This document shows, piece after piece, positions 1 to 7,275 of a stretch of 37,952 nt of DNA. Position numbers and translations under genes: made by a program. Source of the stretch: Candidatus Omnitrophota bacterium. GTDB lineage: Bacteria > Hinthialibacterota > Hinthialibacteria > OLB16. The DNA is taken from NCBI GenBank assembly GCA_020632575.1, contig JACKFH010000037.1, positions 1 through 37,952 on the forward strand. Reading direction: 5' to 3'. The first letter of the stretch is position 1, and each line of letters starts with the position of its first letter. The notes beneath the pieces were generated by a model that searched no databases, was not told the DNA's origin, and was given only the letters and a program-made list of their open reading frames with translations.

Positions 1-5
1 ACCCC

Positions 6-32
6 CTGGATTCCTGCCTTCGCAGGAATGAC
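6..32. repeat. Palindromic repeat, family 1 (GTCATTCC...GGAATCCAG type)
   Basis: Perfect 8-bp inverted repeat ATTCCTGC (10-17) / GCAGGAAT (22-29) with a CTTC loop, flanked by CTGG on the left and GAC on the right. Read on the minus strand it has the same outline (GTCATTCC ... GGAATCCAG) as palindromes at 25189-25216 and 26181-26208, so it looks like one member of a dispersed intergenic family. It lies just downstream of the Kef antiporter gene and could form a transcript-end hairpin, but no T-tract follows. Confidence 0.7.
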
Positions 33-97
33 ACGGATCAGACTTTTCGGCAGTTTCAAATCGCTTCCATAGAATTCTCGGGGAGGGGGATGGTTGT

Positions 98-1768
98 CTA
101 TTCCTCAGTTCCCGTCTCGCCAAGGTTACCCCCGAGGTTTTTCCAACTCTCGATGTAGCGGGCGATCCGGCCACCGATTTCCTCCTCATCCCCAAAGACC
201 GCGTGCGTCCCGGCCATGACAATGTCGTTCGTGTATCGCTGGTATCGGGACCGCACGACCACATGGGCCTGAGGGGCCAAATCGCGAACATGCCCCAGGA
301 TTTCAAGCGCCGATTTCTGGTGGGGAATGGTGATCACCACAATTCTTGCGGTCTCGATATGAGCATGCTCCAGGACCTCCGGGTGGGTGGCGTCGCCTAC
401 CTGACCTTCGAATCCAAACTCTCTCGCCTTTTTGACCCCATCGTGATTCAAATCCAGCACAAGCACCTTCACGGCATGATCCATCAGAGCGCGCGCCGCG
501 ATCTGCCCCGCGGGTCCAAAACCGACCATGACCGCGTCGGGGTGAAACCCCTCGCTTCCGGATTGGCGGTCCACTTCGCCGCTCGCGCCGGGAATCCAGG
601 AGGCGATCCGAACCCCAAGCTTCAGCGAATGGGGAATTAAGAAGGGAGTAATGAACAGCGAGACAATCGCGGTCGAGACGATCAGTTGGTAAGTCGCCTC
701 GGAAATTACCTTCCCTTCCAACCCGATCGCGCCAAGCACAAAGGCGAACTCCCCAATCTGAGCGAGGCAGATCCCGGTCGCGAGACAGGTCGAAACCGGC
801 TGTCCCAATAGACGAAACACGAACCCAATCACCGCGGTCTTGCCGACAACGAGCAGAAAAACCGCGCCAAACACGATGTGAAAATTCTTGAGGATCCACA
901 CCGGGTCGGCCACCATCCCCGCGCCGCCGAAGAAGAGGGTCAGCAGAATGACACGCAGCGAGGAGATGTCGGCACGGATCTGAGTCGCGAAGGCGGAGCT
1001 GCCGATGAACAATCCGGCGATGAAGGCCCCGAGCGCCGGAGAAATCCCCACCGCATGGGCCGCCCAGGTCGAACCGAGACCGGTTACGACAGCGAGTAGG
1101 ACAGTCAGTTCGCGGTTTCTTTCGAGCGTCAGAGTCCCCAGGGCCCAAACCGCAAGTTTGTTGACCAGAACATAGAGTGCGAAGATAAGCGCCGCCGCCC
1201 ACAAAACGATCTGGCCGAGGTCGGAGAGGATTCCGGCAACCCCACCTCCGCTTGCGAGCAGTGTCATCAAGATCGCTAGCGGCACCACCGACATGTCCTG
1301 GACCAGGAGCACAGCCAGGCTGTTCCGCCCATGAACCGCTTCCATCTCTCCTTTCTCGATTAGAATCCTCAAAACACAGGCGGTGCTGGAAAGCGCGATC
1401 ATGGCGCCCACCGCAATCGATTCTTTCGAGGCGAGACCGAGGAAGAAGACGATACCCGCGGTAGCCATCGCGGTGAGTGTGACCTGGAGGACGCCTCCGA
1501 GGAGGGGTTTTGAACCGAGGTCCTTGAGGCGTTTAAAGGAGAATTCCAGGCCGATGCTGAAGAGCAGGAGGGAGACTCCCAGTTCGGCGATGGTTTCAAT
1601 TTCATGCTCGGATTTGACCGCGCGAATGCTCCCCGGCCCACCCAGAAGCATTCCGGAGAGAAGATATCCGACAAGCGGACTTTGGCCGAAACGCGAAAAG
1701 ATGCCCCCCACGATGAGACAGGCGGTCAGGAGGACAATGACATCGAGGAGCAGTTTCCAGAGTTCCAT
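98..1768 (-). CDS. Kef-type monovalent cation:proton antiporter with TrkA-N domain
   Basis: Inner-membrane K+(Na+)/H+ antiporter of the CPA2 (Kef/RosB) family. About the first 390 residues are hydrophobic exchanger segments, opening with MELWKLLLDVIVLLTACLIV and including SPLVGYLLSGMLLGGPG and the glycine/alanine-rich ISPALGAFIAGLFIG segment. A cytoplasmic TrkA-N (RCK) Rossmann domain starts near residue 416 with GFGPAGQIAARAL, followed by the acidic residue of VLDLN and the QVGDAT motif; it should bind a nucleotide and gate transport. There is no TrkA-C domain. I place the start at ATG 1768 because the 17 residues upstream of it are hydrophilic and do not resemble the family. The role as an ion antiporter is secure; the ion is not. 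The gene is monocistronic and diverges from the next gene across a 366-bp gap. Confidence 0.9.
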   Translation of the reverse strand: MELWKLLLDVIVLLTACLIVGGIFSRFGQSPLVGYLLSGMLLGGPGSIRAVKSEHEIETIAELGVSLLLFSIGLEFSFKRLKDLGSKPLLGGVLQVTLTAMATAGIVFFLGLASKESIAVGAMIALSSTACVLRILIEKGEMEAVHGRNSLAVLLVQDMSVVPLAILMTLLASGGGVAGILSDLGQIVLWAAALIFALYVLVNKLAVWALGTLTLERNRELTVLLAVVTGLGSTWAAHAVGISPALGAFIAGLFIGSSAFATQIRADISSLRVILLTLFFGGAGMVADPVWILKNFHIVFGAVFLLVVGKTAVIGFVFRLLGQPVSTCLATGICLAQIGEFAFVLGAIGLEGKVISEATYQLIVSTAIVSLFITPFLIPHSLKLGVRIASWIPGASGEVDRQSGSEGFHPDAVMVGFGPAGQIAARALMDHAVKVLVLDLNHDGVKKAREFGFEGQVGDATHPEVLEHAHIETARIVVITIPHQKSALEILGHVRDLAPQAHVVVRSRYQRYTNDIVMAGTHAVFGDEEEIGGRIARYIESWKNLGGNLGETGTEE

Positions 1769-1944
1769 GGTGTTCGCCTTTTGGTCAAGGGATGTTAATT
1801 CACCCCCAGGAAATCGCAATCGCCCCGAGGCGCCCCACGCAATACAAAGTCCACCGTGGTTTTATGCGTCACTCGATCAAGTATCTCGTCCTTTTCGCAC
1901 ATAAGCCCCTTAGAATTTGAAACATAGAATCGATTGTTTAATCT

Positions 1945-1972
1945 TTTACTCCATTTACTTGATTTTTATGAT
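1945..1972 (+). promoter_or_regulatory. Possible sigma-70 promoter for the 2135 gene
   Basis: In an AT-rich island (about 1905-2000) that contrasts with the GC-rich surroundings, TTTACT (1945-1950) is followed after 16 bp by TATGAT (1967-1972), 5 of 6 bases to the -10 consensus. It faces the calcium-binding protein gene and would give a leader of roughly 155 nt. Assignment is by consensus only. Confidence 0.4.
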
Positions 1973-2003
1973 AATTCAATTTATCCTTCTCAAGGATATA
2001 AGT

Positions 2004-2101
2004 CATAAGAGTCTCTGGGGAGACCGCTTATGAATGTTCTTTTTGTCAAACTGGGGGCCGTTTGAGAAGTCTATCCGCCAGGGAAGGCCGGAGAAGACTT
2101 C
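2004..2101 (+). other. Structured 5' leader with three consecutive hairpins
   Basis: Three inverted repeats sit back to back between the putative promoter and the start codon at 2135. They are CATAAG-a-GTCTC (2004-2015) with GAGAC-cg-CTTATG (2020-2032); TCAAAC (2046-2051) with GTTTGA (2060-2065); and GAAGTCT (2066-2072) with AGACTTC (2095-2101). A GGCAAACC-like stretch and GGAAAGG follow (2104-2122), recalling part of the c-di-GMP-I riboswitch core. The second core block (ACGCAAAGCC) is missing, so no riboswitch class is claimed. Confidence 0.4.
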
Positions 2102-2134
2102 GAGGCAAACCCGCGGAAAGGTCGGTGGCCACGG

Positions 2135-3547
2135 ATGGCTGAAGGCTTGAGCATACCCGCATTGCAGTCCAATCTCGGAGGGGGCCTGAGGAACCTCTTC
2201 GATCTCACACGCACTTCCTCAGAATCAACTAGCGGAACCGGAAGAACCCAAAGTTCTTCGGACCCGGCGTCACGCAGCACAACCCCCCTCGGTGATTTTT
2301 TCGATTTCGGAAATGGGAATGGTCCCATTCAGGGCTTCGGTCCCGGCGGTCGCTTTCGATTGGCGCCCGATGGAACCTACCAATTCCAGAGTTTTTCGGC
2401 GGCGGCCGAATTCGATCTGGCTTTCAGCCAGACCACTGTCGAGGTGAATGGCGGTGAGGACGATTCCAGCGTCTTCGCTTCTCTCACCGAACTCAACATC
2501 TCTTTCAGCGTTTCGGCGCAGTTCGAGCAGGCGCTGATCGAGACCGGGCGTTCTCGGGGTGGAAATGGGAGAGAGAACCTCTCCAACGCCGCCAAGGGAG
2601 CGGCCTCGCGCCTTTCGGCACAGAGCATCCAGGCGACTCTGAATTTCGAGTTGTCGTTCAGTCAGTCCACGTTGTCGATCAACGACGCGGCTCAGGGTTT
2701 GAGCGAGGACCTCGGCGGCGCTATCCCGGAGGAGTTCCTGAATGGTTTCGCCACCCTTCTCGAGACCTTTTTCGGGGATGACGAACGGTTTTCGGATTTC
2801 CTCGACAACATCCGCGGATTCCTGACCGACCTGAGTAAAGCCTTTGGCGGGGAGGCCCCGCCGACCCAAGGCGAAGTGGCGGAAGTTCCCGACGATCTCC
2901 AGCCCGTCGACACTTTCACCCAGGAGGGGGCCGACCCCGAGTCCGGGCTCACCATCCAAAGCCAAAGGTTGAACATCTCACTCGATCTTTCGTTTGAATC
3001 GACTCGAATCGAGGTGAACCGCAAGTCGGGAGAGCAGATTGAGCAGAAGGACCCGATCGTCCTCGACCTGGATGGAGATGGAGTCGAACTGACCTCGGTT
3101 CAGGATGGCGTCGAGTTCGACCTCGACAATGACGGTCAGGCCGAACGGACCGCCACAGCGACTGGCGGCGATGGTTTCCTGGCGCTCGATCGAAACGGAA
3201 ACGGAACGATCGACAATGGCGGCGAGTTGTTTGGCGATCAGAACGGCGCCGCCAATGGTTTCGAGGAGCTTCGGAAGTTCGATTCCAACCGAGACGGGGT
3301 CATCGATTCTCGCGACACCATCTTCGATCAGCTCCAGGTCTTTGTGGACAGCAACCGTGACGGTCTTTCCCAGTCCGGGGAGCTGCGGTCGCTCTCCGAT
3401 TTGGGGATCGCCTCAATCAACCTCGGCTACCAGAATGTCCAGGAGCGTGGAGCGGGCGGCAACTCGATCGCCCAAAGGTCCACCTTCACTCGCAACGATG
3501 GGAGCCGAGGACAGGCGGTGGACGCGCTGTTGAATACGCTGGTTTGA
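2135..3547 (+). CDS. Calcium-binding EF-hand/RTX-associated repeat protein
   Basis: Unassigned 470-residue protein, probably extracellular. The last ~165 residues (from 306, DPIVLDLDGDGVEL) carry serial Asp-rich calcium loops: DLDGDGVEL, DLDNDGQAE, DRNGNGTID, DSNRDGVID and DSNRDGLSQ. They are arranged as in the C-terminal region of hemolysin-type (RTX-associated) proteins, including LSDLGIASINL and a final FTRNDGS. The N-terminal half has three imperfect copies of a beta-strand-like motif (residues 91-105 FDLAFSQTTVEVN, 167-183, 279-295). No Sec signal peptide is visible, so type I or another leaderless export route is possible. The ATG at 2135 has only a weak GGTGG upstream. It converges on a dockerin-gene remnant, with a long inverted repeat starting at its stop codon. 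Confidence 0.75.
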   Translation: MAEGLSIPALQSNLGGGLRNLFDLTRTSSESTSGTGRTQSSSDPASRSTTPLGDFFDFGNGNGPIQGFGPGGRFRLAPDGTYQFQSFSAAAEFDLAFSQTTVEVNGGEDDSSVFASLTELNISFSVSAQFEQALIETGRSRGGNGRENLSNAAKGAASRLSAQSIQATLNFELSFSQSTLSINDAAQGLSEDLGGAIPEEFLNGFATLLETFFGDDERFSDFLDNIRGFLTDLSKAFGGEAPPTQGEVAEVPDDLQPVDTFTQEGADPESGLTIQSQRLNISLDLSFESTRIEVNRKSGEQIEQKDPIVLDLDGDGVELTSVQDGVEFDLDNDGQAERTATATGGDGFLALDRNGNGTIDNGGELFGDQNGAANGFEELRKFDSNRDGVIDSRDTIFDQLQVFVDSNRDGLSQSGELRSLSDLGIASINLGYQNVQERGAGGNSIAQRSTFTRNDGSRGQAVDALLNTLV

Positions 3548-3655
3548 ATCATGGAATTCCATGGAATCCGTGGAAGGGATGGAAAACAGCGACGCCAAAA
3601 TCTTCGATTTTGGTTCTTCCAAGTCTTCCATTCCTTCCACGCGATTCCATGATTC
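3546..3655. repeat. Long inverted repeat with nested hairpin, probable bidirectional terminator
   Basis: The left arm (3546-3584, starting GAATCATGGAAT) is the near-complement of the right arm (3627-3655, ending ATTCCATGATTC); both carry CGTGGAAGG(G/A)ATGGAA. In the centre lies a perfect hairpin CCAAAATC-TTC-GATTTTGG (3595-3613). It begins at the stop codon of the calcium-binding protein gene and ends 6 bp before the stop codon of the opposing dockerin remnant, the place for a shared terminator of convergent genes. Confidence 0.65.
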
Positions 3656-3661
3656 CGCTTT

Positions 3662-3769
3662 TCACTCACCCTCCCGCATCCACTCCTCCTGAAACATCAG
3701 GAGGTCCTCGGCGTCGACTCTTCCGTCCCGCGTGAGGTCCGGTTCTTTGATGAATTCGATCCTTCTCAT
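3662..3769 (-). pseudogene. 3' remnant of a dockerin-terminated gene
   Basis: The reading frame ends in DLTRDGRVDAEDLLMFQEEW before a TGA, which is a dockerin type I-like calcium loop. The intact secreted protein at 29060-30643 has the same kind of ending (DLNQDGVVDALDLIIFQKQW). Upstream on this strand the frame soon loses any sensible protein and runs into the oppositely oriented TA module at 3819, so the body of the gene is gone. A 35-codon peptide from the ATG at 3769 is possible but is more likely a relic. Such C-terminal modules occur on secreted proteins of planctomycete-like bacteria, usually as attachment or sorting segments. Confidence 0.6.
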
Positions 3770-3818
3770 GGGGGCGATCGCAAGGTAGGATGATTGAAAG
3801 ATTATCTGAATCGGGAGC

Positions 3819-4082
3819 GTGGCGTTGATTAAGAAAATCAAGGGCATTGTTCATGGGACTACGATCGAATTGGAGGGTGAGACCGGTCTCGAGGATGGTC
3901 AATCGGTTGAGGTGACTCTCCGATCGAGAGATCTTCCCGGTCCGCCGCCGGGTTGGAAGGCGGAACTTGCTGGGTCCGCGGCGGGAATATTGGAACCGCA
4001 CTGGACCGAGGAAGATGATCGGATCCTCCAAGAGATTCAGAATGATCGAAAGAGGGACCTCAGCAGGAAACCGTCCGAATGA
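3819..4082 (+). CDS. Antitoxin of a PIN-domain TA module
   Basis: Small protein of 85-87 residues. The N-terminal ~35 residues (KKIKGIVHGTTIELEGETGL) form the short beta-rich segment typical of DUF104/AbrB-like VapB antitoxins, with a charged C-terminal tail (HWTEEDDRILQEIQ) of the kind that wraps around a toxin. The stop overlaps the toxin start by 4 bp (ATGA), so the two are translationally coupled. The GTG at 3819 has GGGAG only 1 nt upstream. The TTG at 3825 places the same GGGAG (3813-3817) at a better 7-nt spacing and may be the real start. It should neutralise the PIN nuclease and autoregulate the pair. The module sits where the 5' part of a dockerin gene used to be. Confidence 0.7.
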   Translation: MALIKKIKGIVHGTTIELEGETGLEDGQSVEVTLRSRDLPGPPPGWKAELAGSAAGILEPHWTEEDDRILQEIQNDRKRDLSRKPSE

Positions 4083-4489
4083 GTTTCCTATTGGACACCA
4101 ATATCCTCTCCGCGTATCTGCGCGGACAGACACAACTAAACCATCGATTCATTCAACACAGTGGTAGAATCTACACCTCGAGTCTCAACATGGCGGAACT
4201 CTATGTGTGGGCGAATCGTCGGCCTCTCCCGGAAGCGGCTATTTCCTCCATAGATCGTCTCATGGATGTCGAGGTCAGCGTGCTTCAGCATGATCTGGAT
4301 TGCGCGAGGATTTATGGCGAAACCTATGTCGCTTTACAGAAATCCGGTAAGTCTCCTTCACCAATGGATCTGATGATCGCTTCGGTTGCACTCGTTTATG
4401 ATTTGACCCTAGTGACCCACAACACGAGGGATTTCGAGAGCATCCCAAACCTTCGGATTCAGGACTGGCTTATGGCGACAAACCCGTGA
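4079..4489 (+). CDS. vapC: VapC-type PIN-domain ribonuclease toxin
   Basis: A 136-residue PIN-domain toxin expected to cleave RNA (tRNA or rRNA in studied VapCs) when its antitoxin is lost. The acidic active site is complete: D6 in LLDTNILSAYL, E40 in NMAELYVW, D97 in SPMDLMIASVAL, and D118 in the THNTRDFESI loop. Length and motif order are standard for VapC. It starts inside the last codon of the antitoxin gene (4-bp ATGA overlap). A 53-bp gap separates it from a glycosyltransferase gene on the opposite strand, so the module is a self-contained two-gene cassette. Confidence 0.88.
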   Translation: MSFLLDTNILSAYLRGQTQLNHRFIQHSGRIYTSSLNMAELYVWANRRPLPEAAISSIDRLMDVEVSVLQHDLDCARIYGETYVALQKSGKSPSPMDLMIASVALVYDLTLVTHNTRDFESIPNLRIQDWLMATNP

Positions 4490-4542
4490 GGTCCAACCCC
4501 TCTGAATCTTGAAAGCCCGTGGATGTTTCCAGACCCTGAAGA

Positions 4543-5655
4543 CTAGACCGATTCTGAATGGGACAAGCAGTCGTTTAGAAGCGCCAGCAGTTTTTCTCCC
4601 ACCTTCTCCAGGGTGAAGTTTTCGCGCACACGATTCAACCCTTTTTGTTGAAGATCCTTTTGGAGCTCGGCAGACCCCTTTAGATCTCGAAGTCGTTGGG
4701 CCAGTTCATCCGCTTTTGCTGGTGAAAAAAGGAGTCCCGCTTCACCGATCACACGCGGGATCTCTCCCGTTTCGGAGCCAACTACCGGCACTCCCGAAGC
4801 CATCGCCTCGACCAGAACCCGACCGAATTGTTCTTTCCACTTCGGGGTCTCGAGAGAGGGCAGGGCCAACACATCCATCCTCGAATAGACCTCGGGCATC
4901 GTTTCCGAGGGAACCGAACCCAGCCACTCGCAATTCACTCCCAGGTCATTGGCCAACCTCTTCAAACGTTCCGAGTCGGGACCCTCGCCAGCCAGAAGGA
5001 GTGGGTCGCCGGTCTTCGCGCAGGCCTCGATGAGTGTGTCCAAACCCTTTTCGGGAACCAGCCTCCCCGCATAGCCGACTGTCATCGGACCCTCACCCGA
5101 GCGGAAATTCATTGCCTTGTCCGGTGCATCCAAGAGCGGAAAGTCCTTCGGATTGACGGGGAGAGGGATCACCTTTCCCTCCCCTTTGAAACCTCTCCTC
5201 CGAGCCCGCTCCTCCGCTTCTCCGTTTAAGAACCAACCTCCAGTGACCCCCTGCAGAACCCGCGATTCGATCCACTTAAACGGAGGCGGAAGGGGTCGGT
5301 CGATGTTTTGGCAAGAGAGATAGATGGAGGGGATCCCTCGGTTGGAGGCCCAACGTACCAGTTGATGGGTCGACCAACAGTAGGCTTCATCCAGTGCGAG
5401 CACCATGTCGGGATTAAAAGGGAGGGCGGCCTCTTTCCAGCCCTTCAATCGAATTGTGGAAGGATGAAGTTTGAACGATTCTTTGATCCGAACCACATGG
5501 AGCAAGGAATTATTTTCAACCCAAGGGATTTCCCTGTTGGACAGAATGAGGACCTCGGCCAGCATCCGTTCGGCCACCCAACCAATCAAGTCGACATGGC
5601 TCTTCAACTCGGGAAGAGCCCGCCAGCGCACGAGAAGCCGTTTCGGTGAGGTCAT
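4543..5655 (-). CDS. Family 4 glycosyltransferase
   Basis: Cytosolic GT-B glycosyltransferase of 370 residues, transferring a sugar from a nucleotide sugar with retention of configuration. The C-terminal donor domain has the GT4 hallmarks: GRLVPEKGLDTLIEA (from residue 197), LLLAGEGPDSERL (from 219), and the E-x7-E pair E275/E283 in EQFGRVLVEAMASGVPVVGS. The acceptor-side N-terminal half (DEAYCWSTHQLVRWA) is less conserved, so the acceptor cannot be named. It follows the malic enzyme gene by 35 bp on the same strand and may be co-transcribed, although the functions are unrelated. The start at 5655 has a GCGAGG-type ribosome site. Confidence 0.88.
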   Translation of the reverse strand: MTSPKRLLVRWRALPELKSHVDLIGWVAERMLAEVLILSNREIPWVENNSLLHVVRIKESFKLHPSTIRLKGWKEAALPFNPDMVLALDEAYCWSTHQLVRWASNRGIPSIYLSCQNIDRPLPPPFKWIESRVLQGVTGGWFLNGEAEERARRRGFKGEGKVIPLPVNPKDFPLLDAPDKAMNFRSGEGPMTVGYAGRLVPEKGLDTLIEACAKTGDPLLLAGEGPDSERLKRLANDLGVNCEWLGSVPSETMPEVYSRMDVLALPSLETPKWKEQFGRVLVEAMASGVPVVGSETGEIPRVIGEAGLLFSPAKADELAQRLRDLKGSAELQKDLQQKGLNRVRENFTLEKVGEKLLALLNDCLSHSESV

Positions 5656-5690
5656 TCGAGAACCTCGCGCTTGGTTGGGAGACCGGCCAC

Positions 5691-7145
5691 TTAGAAAAGG
5701 GTGACCTCCGCGCGATCCTTCAGTGGCCGTTTGCGCCTCGCCACTCCGGTCTCGACCGCCGCCTTGGCGACCGCCTCGGCCACATGCCGGACCACCGCCT
5801 TATTGAATACGGAGGGGATAATGTAATCCTCGGAAAGTTCGCCGACCCGTAGCGTCCCGGCGATGGCCTTGGCCGCGGCGAGTTTCATCTCCTCGTTGAT
5901 CTCGCGGGCGCGAACATCCAGGGCGCCGCGAAAGATGCCGGGGAAACAGAGGACATTGTTGATCTGGTTGGGATAATCGCTCCGCCCCGTCGCCACAATC
6001 CTCGCCACTGTCGCGGCCTCATGGGGGTCGATCTCCGGATCGGGGTTGGCGAGCGCGAACACGATCGGGTCGCGAGCCATCTTTTTGATCGCGTCGGCGG
6101 TCACAGTTCGGGGGCCCGAAACTCCGATGAAGATATCGGCGCCCGAACAAGCGTCCATGACCGAGCCTTGGATCCTTTCGGGGTTGGTCATTTCGGCGAT
6201 TCGCTCCTTGCTCGGATTCATGTTCTCCTTGCGTCCCTGATAGATGATCCCTTTGGAGTCGCAACAGATAACCTGAGCAATGCCGGCGTTGATCAATATC
6301 TGCGCACAGGAGGACCCGGCTGCCCCGGTTCCGAGAATCACCGCCTTCATTTCAGAGATTTTCTTGTCGACCACCTTGGCCGCGTTGATGGCCGCCGCGA
6401 GCACCACCACCGCCGTGCCGTGCTGGTCATCGTGGAAAACCGGTATCTCCAGATCCTCGCGAAGCCGCTGCTCAATCCCGAAACAGCGCGGGGCGCTGAT
6501 ATCTTCGAGGTTGATGCCTCCGAAGGTGGGTGCGATCGCTTTGACCACCGCCACAATTTCGTCGGGGTCCTTGGTCCTCAAACAAATTGGGAAAGCGTCG
6601 ACCGCGCCGAACTCCTTAAACAGCATCGCCTTTCCCTCCATAACAGGCAGAGCCGCTTCGGGGCCGATATCTCCCAACCCAAGGACCGCGGTTCCATCGG
6701 TGACCACCGCGACCGTGTTGCTTTTGATGGTGAGGTTGAAGGCGGTTCGGGGGTGTTCGTGGATCGCTTGGCAGACCCGTGCGACTCCCGGCGTATAGGC
6801 CCGTGAAAGGGCTTCGCGGGTGTGGATCGCGACCTTTGGCTCGACGCTGATTTTGCCGCCGAGATGAAGCAGAAAAACTTTATCCGAGACACTGACCAGT
6901 TTGACTCCATCGACCTCCCGGACTATCCGGGCGACCTTCTTTCCATGGGCCTCATCCCGCACATTGACCGTGATGTCTCGAATCAGGGCGTCACCCACCG
7001 AATCGACAATATCGATCGCGCCGATGTTCCCGCCGACACCTCCGATCTTGGTGGTGATTTGGCCCAGCATGCCGGGCGAGTTGGGGATCTCCATGCGAAG
7101 GGTGAGCGTGTAACTGGGACTGAATTCGTCGCTGGATGTGGTCAT
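5691..7145 (-). CDS. NAD(P)-dependent malic enzyme with N-terminal ACT domain
   Basis: Oxidative decarboxylation of malate to pyruvate and CO2 with reduction of NAD(P). Residues 11-95 are an ACT domain (IPNSPGMLGQITTKIG), probably an amino-acid or metabolite sensor. The catalytic part has Y117 in SRAYTPGVARV, K172 in VMEGKAMLFKEFG, metal ligands around E214/D215 (NLEDISAPRCF) and D239/D240 (FHDDQHGTAVV), and the nucleotide loop GTGAAG (272-277). Length (484) fits the short prokaryotic form with ACT. Cofactor preference cannot be read reliably. A strong GAGGAGG lies 8 nt before the ATG at 7145. Confidence 0.93.
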   Translation of the reverse strand: MTTSSDEFSPSYTLTLRMEIPNSPGMLGQITTKIGGVGGNIGAIDIVDSVGDALIRDITVNVRDEAHGKKVARIVREVDGVKLVSVSDKVFLLHLGGKISVEPKVAIHTREALSRAYTPGVARVCQAIHEHPRTAFNLTIKSNTVAVVTDGTAVLGLGDIGPEAALPVMEGKAMLFKEFGAVDAFPICLRTKDPDEIVAVVKAIAPTFGGINLEDISAPRCFGIEQRLREDLEIPVFHDDQHGTAVVVLAAAINAAKVVDKKISEMKAVILGTGAAGSSCAQILINAGIAQVICCDSKGIIYQGRKENMNPSKERIAEMTNPERIQGSVMDACSGADIFIGVSGPRTVTADAIKKMARDPIVFALANPDPEIDPHEAATVARIVATGRSDYPNQINNVLCFPGIFRGALDVRAREINEEMKLAAAKAIAGTLRVGELSEDYIIPSVFNKAVVRHVAEAVAKAAVETGVARRKRPLKDRAEVTLF

Positions 7146-7275
7146 GGTCGTCGCCTCCTCGATTCAAAGGGCGCCGGGAGGAACCGGGCGCGCTCCCGCA
7201 ATCAGCCGAAGCGGTCGAGGGAGCGCCGAGTATTTTAGGCCACTCACCGCACGAAAGATATGAGTTGCGGGTGAA

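Noticed and set aside
2104..2140. c-di-GMP-I riboswitch
   Set aside because: GGCAAACC and a GAAA loop are present, but the second conserved block (ACGCAAAGCC) and the closing helix are missing; kept only as a structured leader.
7146..7275. Promoter or terminator between malic enzyme and GH32 genes
   Set aside because: Only loose GC-rich complementarity (GGGCGC/GCGCTC) is visible and no T-tract or promoter boxes; nothing claimed.
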